From Chloroflexota bacterium (lineage in GTDB: Bacteria; Chloroflexota; Dehalococcoidia; GIF9; UBA5629), in the NCBI GenBank assembly GCA_026389635.1, contig JAPLHM010000186.1, positions 1 through 7,533 on the forward strand: 7,533 nucleotides of DNA. Direction: 5' to 3'. Shown here in pieces: positions 5,581 through 7,533 of the stretch. Below the pieces are notes generated by a model that had not been told where the DNA came from, did not search any database, and saw only the letters and a program-made list of their open reading frames with translations. Both the position numbers and the translations under genes were made by a program. Each line of letters begins with the position of its first letter. Position 1 is the stretch's first letter.

Positions 5581-6327
5581 ATGAAAGTAGTCTATCACCC
5601 GCGTTGCACAGAGGTTTATGAGAGCGATCCCGCCGCCGCCCCCGGGCGCATGGAGGCCATAGTCCAGGAGCTGGGCGGCTTTGAATTTGTTGAACCGCCA
5701 ACCGCGGGCCTTGATGACATCCGGCTTTGCCATACAGCCCAACACATCGGTTACGTGCAGCGCTACGGTTATGTATTTGAGGCTGCGGCGCTGGCCGCCG
5801 GGGGCGCCGTCCTGGCTGCCGAAATGGCCATCAAAGGTGAGCCCGCCTTCGGCCTCATCAGGCCGCCCGGCCACCATGCCAGCGCCGACAGCTGCTGGGG
5901 CTTCTGCTTTTTCAACAACATGGCTATTGCGGTTACCAGGCTGATCAAGCAAAAGAAGATCGATACGGCGCTCATACTCGATTTCGATCTGCATTTCGGC
6001 GATGGCACTGCAAATATATTCGGGAGCAACCCGGACGTAATATATTTTCACCCTGAGGACGGGGACAGGCAGGAGTTCGTCGACCACGTGGGCCGCTTTC
6101 TGGGCCAGTGCAGGGCCGACATCATCGCAGTCTCAGCCGGCTTCGACCGGCACATCGAGGACTGGGGCAGGTTATTAACCACTGAGGACTACAAAACCAT
6201 AGGGCAGCAGGTGAAGGAATTCGCGGTCAGGAACTGCGCCGGGCGGCGTTTCGGCCTGCTGGAAGGGGGCTATAACCACGACGTGCTGGGCAGGAACGTG
6301 AGGGCCTTCTTAGGGGGGATGGAATGA
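5581..6327 (+). CDS. Histone-deacetylase-family zinc amidohydrolase (compact bacterial form)
   Basis: The 248-aa product belongs to the arginase/deacetylase fold family (HDAC, AcuC, acetylpolyamine amidohydrolase), which removes acetyl groups from lysine side chains or polyamines using one zinc ion. Visible motifs are RPPGHHA with the paired general-base histidines at 98-99, GFCFFNN at 107-113, and LDFDLHFGDGT with zinc ligands Asp136 and His138. VSAGFDRH supplies the third ligand Asp189, and LEGGY the transition-state Tyr231. The active site therefore looks complete. The protein is short (usual length about 300-370 aa). Near the N-terminus the family's HPERP region appears as APGRM, so the His and Glu of that motif are not kept. 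ATG 5581 is chosen over 5536 because GGGAGG lies 6 nt upstream and the family's first strand (KVVYHP) starts there. It stands alone on its strand, and its substrate cannot be told from the neighbours. Confidence 0.92.
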   Translation: MKVVYHPRCTEVYESDPAAAPGRMEAIVQELGGFEFVEPPTAGLDDIRLCHTAQHIGYVQRYGYVFEAAALAAGGAVLAAEMAIKGEPAFGLIRPPGHHASADSCWGFCFFNNMAIAVTRLIKQKKIDTALILDFDLHFGDGTANIFGSNPDVIYFHPEDGDRQEFVDHVGRFLGQCRADIIAVSAGFDRHIEDWGRLLTTEDYKTIGQQVKEFAVRNCAGRRFGLLEGGYNHDVLGRNVRAFLGGME

Positions 6328-6381
6328 ACATGCACTGCGTGGTTATCACGGCGTTGCGGCTCCGTTGCAGCCGGGATTAAC

Positions 6382-6711
6382 CTACCGTGATGGCAGGCTG
6401 AAGTAAAGGCCTATAAAAATAGTCCAGACTACGATGGCCGCGAGGGGTACTGCGATGACGATTAGTGCGGGGCGCAGCTTATTTTTCCGCTTCAGAATGA
6501 TTGAACCGAATATACAAGCCGCGGCGATTACGGGGTAAGCCCAGACCGGCCCGGCCAGCAGCCAGCTGGAAAGCTGATTCTCCGACCCCGGCGCGTCAAA
6601 GGCAAACAGGGACAAGAATGCCAAAAAAGACCAGGGCACCAGTGAGCACGCAACAATCACCAGCAGTACAGTCACCGCCGTGCCGGTTTTCTTGTCCTTG
6701 CCCTCATCCAT
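6382..6711 (-). CDS. Hypothetical three-TM small membrane protein
   Basis: I do not recognise this 109-aa protein. After a charged N-terminus (DEGKDKKTG) there are three hydrophobic segments at ~12-38, ~50-73 and ~81-104. Between segments two and three is a basic loop, LKRKNKLRP, which places that loop in the cytoplasm by the positive-inside rule. The first loop, DAPGSENQLSS, would be outside. An AAGGAG site at 6720-6725 lies 8 nt before the ATG. It follows the glycine-repeat gene by 48 nt on the same strand with no hairpin between, so the two are probably co-transcribed. It converges with the deacetylase gene, and no clear terminator separates them. Confidence 0.8.
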   Translation of the reverse strand: MDEGKDKKTGTAVTVLLVIVACSLVPWSFLAFLSLFAFDAPGSENQLSSWLLAGPVWAYPVIAAACIFGSIILKRKNKLRPALIVIAVPLAAIVVWTIFIGLYFSLPSR

Positions 6712-6759
6712 AGCGTAGTCTCCTTAAATTATGTAGCCGTAGTGTTTTTCCGGAGATGC

Positions 6760-7260
6760 TCATTGCTGGGGTGGAGGCGCTGAAGGCGCGGTTGGTACCC
6801 AGGCCTTGCTGGGACCGCCGGAATAGGAAGTCAGCTGATTTCCCGATACGAACGGTCCGGCCTGCTGCCAGCAGTTATTGCAGCCCTGCCACCAGCCCGA
6901 TTGCCAGCCGTTGCGCCAGCCGTTGGACCAACCGGTGTTATAGCCGTTGTTGTAGCCGATCTGCTGGCCTTGCGCCTGTCCCTGGGCCTGGCCCTGGGCC
7001 TCACCCTTGGACATGCCAGTGGAGTAGCCCTTATTATAACCGTCTGTCTCGCCATCCTGTTTGCCCTGCTGGTATCCGGTGGTCTGCCCCTTGTTGTATC
7101 CGTCCTGCGTGCCCGCTGCGGTCCCGTCGGCGTTGCCCCTGGCGTAGCCGGACTTATATCCCGTATCCATGCCCATCTGGTAGCCGCCATACCCCACCAC
7201 GGCAAGGGCAATGATAATCAAAATAACGATGACTGCAATCGTGCCGCTACCTAAAGTCAT
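6760..7260 (-). CDS. Membrane-anchored protein with 25 strict Gly-x-x-x repeats, Trp cluster and CxxC
   Basis: This 166-aa protein has one hydrophobic segment at ~7-23 (TIAVIVILIIIALAVVG). From Gly26 to Gly126 every fourth residue is glycine, 26 in a row without a break. The residue after the glycine is often aromatic: mainly Tyr in the first part, Gln in a GQAQ stretch at 90-99, Tyr at 103 and 107, and Trp at 111, 115, 119 and 123. The repeat ends at CNNC (127-130), followed by a tail rich in Ser, Pro and Ala ending PPPQQ. Related ideas are glycine-zipper GxxxG proteins, the deca-GX3 segment of Yae1/Lto1, and the GxxxG region of FliH. None fits the whole layout, so the function is unknown. 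An AAGGAGG site at 7267-7273 lies 6 nt before the ATG. Glycine and Tyr codons vary along the gene, which suggests selection on the protein rather than recent DNA duplication, except in the GQAQ part. Long ORFs on the opposite strand are shadows. Confidence 0.85.
   Translation of the reverse strand: MTLGSGTIAVIVILIIIALAVVGYGGYQMGMDTGYKSGYARGNADGTAAGTQDGYNKGQTTGYQQGKQDGETDGYNKGYSTGMSKGEAQGQAQGQAQGQQIGYNNGYNTGWSNGWRNGWQSGWWQGCNNCWQQAGPFVSGNQLTSYSGGPSKAWVPTAPSAPPPQQ
6964..6993 (-). repeat. Short in-frame 12-bp tandem repeat encoding Gly-Gln-Ala-Gln
   Basis: The unit GGCCAGGCCCAG, read on the minus strand, is repeated about two and a half times, with small changes in the last copy (GGACAGGCGCAA). 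It encodes residues 90-99 of the glycine-repeat protein. This is the only part of that gene where the DNA itself, not just the protein, is clearly repetitive, and it may vary in copy number between strains. Confidence 0.65.
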
Positions 7261-7487
7261 TTCATACCTCCTTGAAATCTGCCCTGATATATTAAGGCAA
7301 ACACGGCTTTAATTAAAGCAGGATCGAACTGCCGCGCAGAACTCCCATCTGCTCCATACCAAACTAACACACATGCAGTCTATTTTCAACAGGATACAGT
7401 AACAGTTTTGTCGGTTGGAGTTGAAAAAAGTAAGAGAGACCCCAAAATATAAGTAGTCAGAAAAAATAACTTATAAGGAGATCTCTC
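7261..7487. other. Intergenic region with tRNA-like arms on the minus strand
   Basis: This 227-nt gap separates two divergent starts. The minus strand shows a T-arm-like hairpin (7317-7333: GGCAG, TTCGATC loop, CTGCT), an anticodon-arm-like hairpin (7336-7352: GCAGA, 7-nt loop TGGGAGT, TCTGC) and a D-loop-like AGTTTGGTA (7357-7365), in the right order. No pairing acceptor stem is present, the variable region is only 2 nt, and loop position 33 is G, so this is not a working tRNA. For the plus-strand gene, TTGAAA at 7421-7426 with AAATAT at 7445-7450 is a weak promoter candidate. For the minus-strand gene, TAATAT-like sequence near 7288-7293 may be a -10. Confidence 0.35.
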
Positions 7488-7533
7488 TTGAAAAACAGTC
7501 TAATCGAAAACTCCCTGGAACTCAAGCACAGCT
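7488..7533 (+). CDS. Start of an unidentified gene, cut by the right edge
   Basis: AAGGAG at 7475-7480 is followed after 7 nt by a TTG start at 7488, and the frame stays open to the edge, reading MKNSLIENSLELKHS. Only 15 residues are visible, too few to name a family. The upstream DNA is AT-rich and the start codon is unusual. A transposase or another accessory gene is possible, but that is a guess. A second frame beginning at ATC 7481 is also open, so even the frame is not certain. Confidence 0.45.
   Translation, partial: MKNSLIENSLELKHS

Noticed and set aside
5464..6087. A 207-codon minus-strand ORF opposite the deacetylase
   Set aside because: It lies antisense to well-conserved deacetylase motifs and has no family features of its own.
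6357..6373. CGGCT/AGCCG hairpin after the deacetylase as a terminator
   Set aside because: The stem is only 5 bp with a 7-nt loop and no T run on either strand.
6870..7190. CRISPR or minisatellite array in the glycine-repeat gene
   Set aside because: There are no constant repeats with spacers; apart from the short GQAQ part the DNA is diverse and only the protein is periodic.
6756..7254. Plus-strand ORFs opposite the glycine-repeat gene
   Set aside because: Arg/Pro/Ser-rich or Leu/Val-rich products result from reading the repetitive codons in antisense; the minus-strand frame has the SD, the TM segment and the exact periodicity.
7317..7390. A functional tRNA gene on the minus strand
   Set aside because: No acceptor stem pairs, the D stem is broken, the variable region is 2 nt, and the base before the anticodon is not T.

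Overview
The window is about 7.5 kb of moderately GC-rich bacterial DNA with ordinary Shine-Dalgarno sites (GGAG, GGGAGG, AAGGAGG). The gene set is housekeeping-like, with a mobile-element gene at the left edge and a possible one at the right edge. The mix of a GSI-alpha type glutamine synthetase, an OmpR-family orphan regulator resembling actinobacterial GlnR, a lipoprotein S41 peptidase and a compact bacterial deacetylase fits a Chloroflexota/Dehalococcoidia-like or other Terrabacteria genome. That assignment is an inference from family resemblance; no rRNA or other marker gene is present.

Layout: positions 1-584 hold the N-terminal two thirds of a tyrosine recombinase (minus strand, running off the left edge). 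An AT-rich divergent gap (585-742) separates it from a lipoprotein carboxyl-terminal protease (743-1939, plus). Convergent to the protease is a minus-strand block made of pdxT (1953-2534), glnA (2640-3980) and an orphan winged-helix response regulator (4194-4907). A two-TM hypothetical protein (4961-5422) lies upstream of these on the same strand. A divergent gap (5423-5580) leads to a plus-strand histone-deacetylase-family hydrolase (5581-6327). Two minus-strand genes follow: a three-TM protein (6382-6711) and, upstream of it, a membrane-anchored protein (6760-7260) with a strict four-residue glycine repeat. The last 270 bases hold a gap with tRNA-like arms and the first codons of a plus-strand gene (7488 onward).

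How the genes fit together: the regulator, glnA and pdxT form a glutamine-centred cluster. GlnA makes glutamine from glutamate and ammonia. PdxT hydrolyses glutamine to feed ammonia to pyridoxal-phosphate synthesis; its partner PdxS is not in the window. The regulator resembles GlnR, a nitrogen regulator that works without a canonical phosphorylation pocket. The gap between regulator and glnA carries a terminator-like palindrome and a repeated 9-mer.

The most unusual item is the 7260-6760 protein. After one transmembrane segment it has 26 glycines spaced exactly four residues apart, with a change from Tyr to Gln to Trp along the repeat, then a CxxC and a Pro/Ser tail. It is probably co-transcribed with the small three-TM protein. 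I do not recognise its function.
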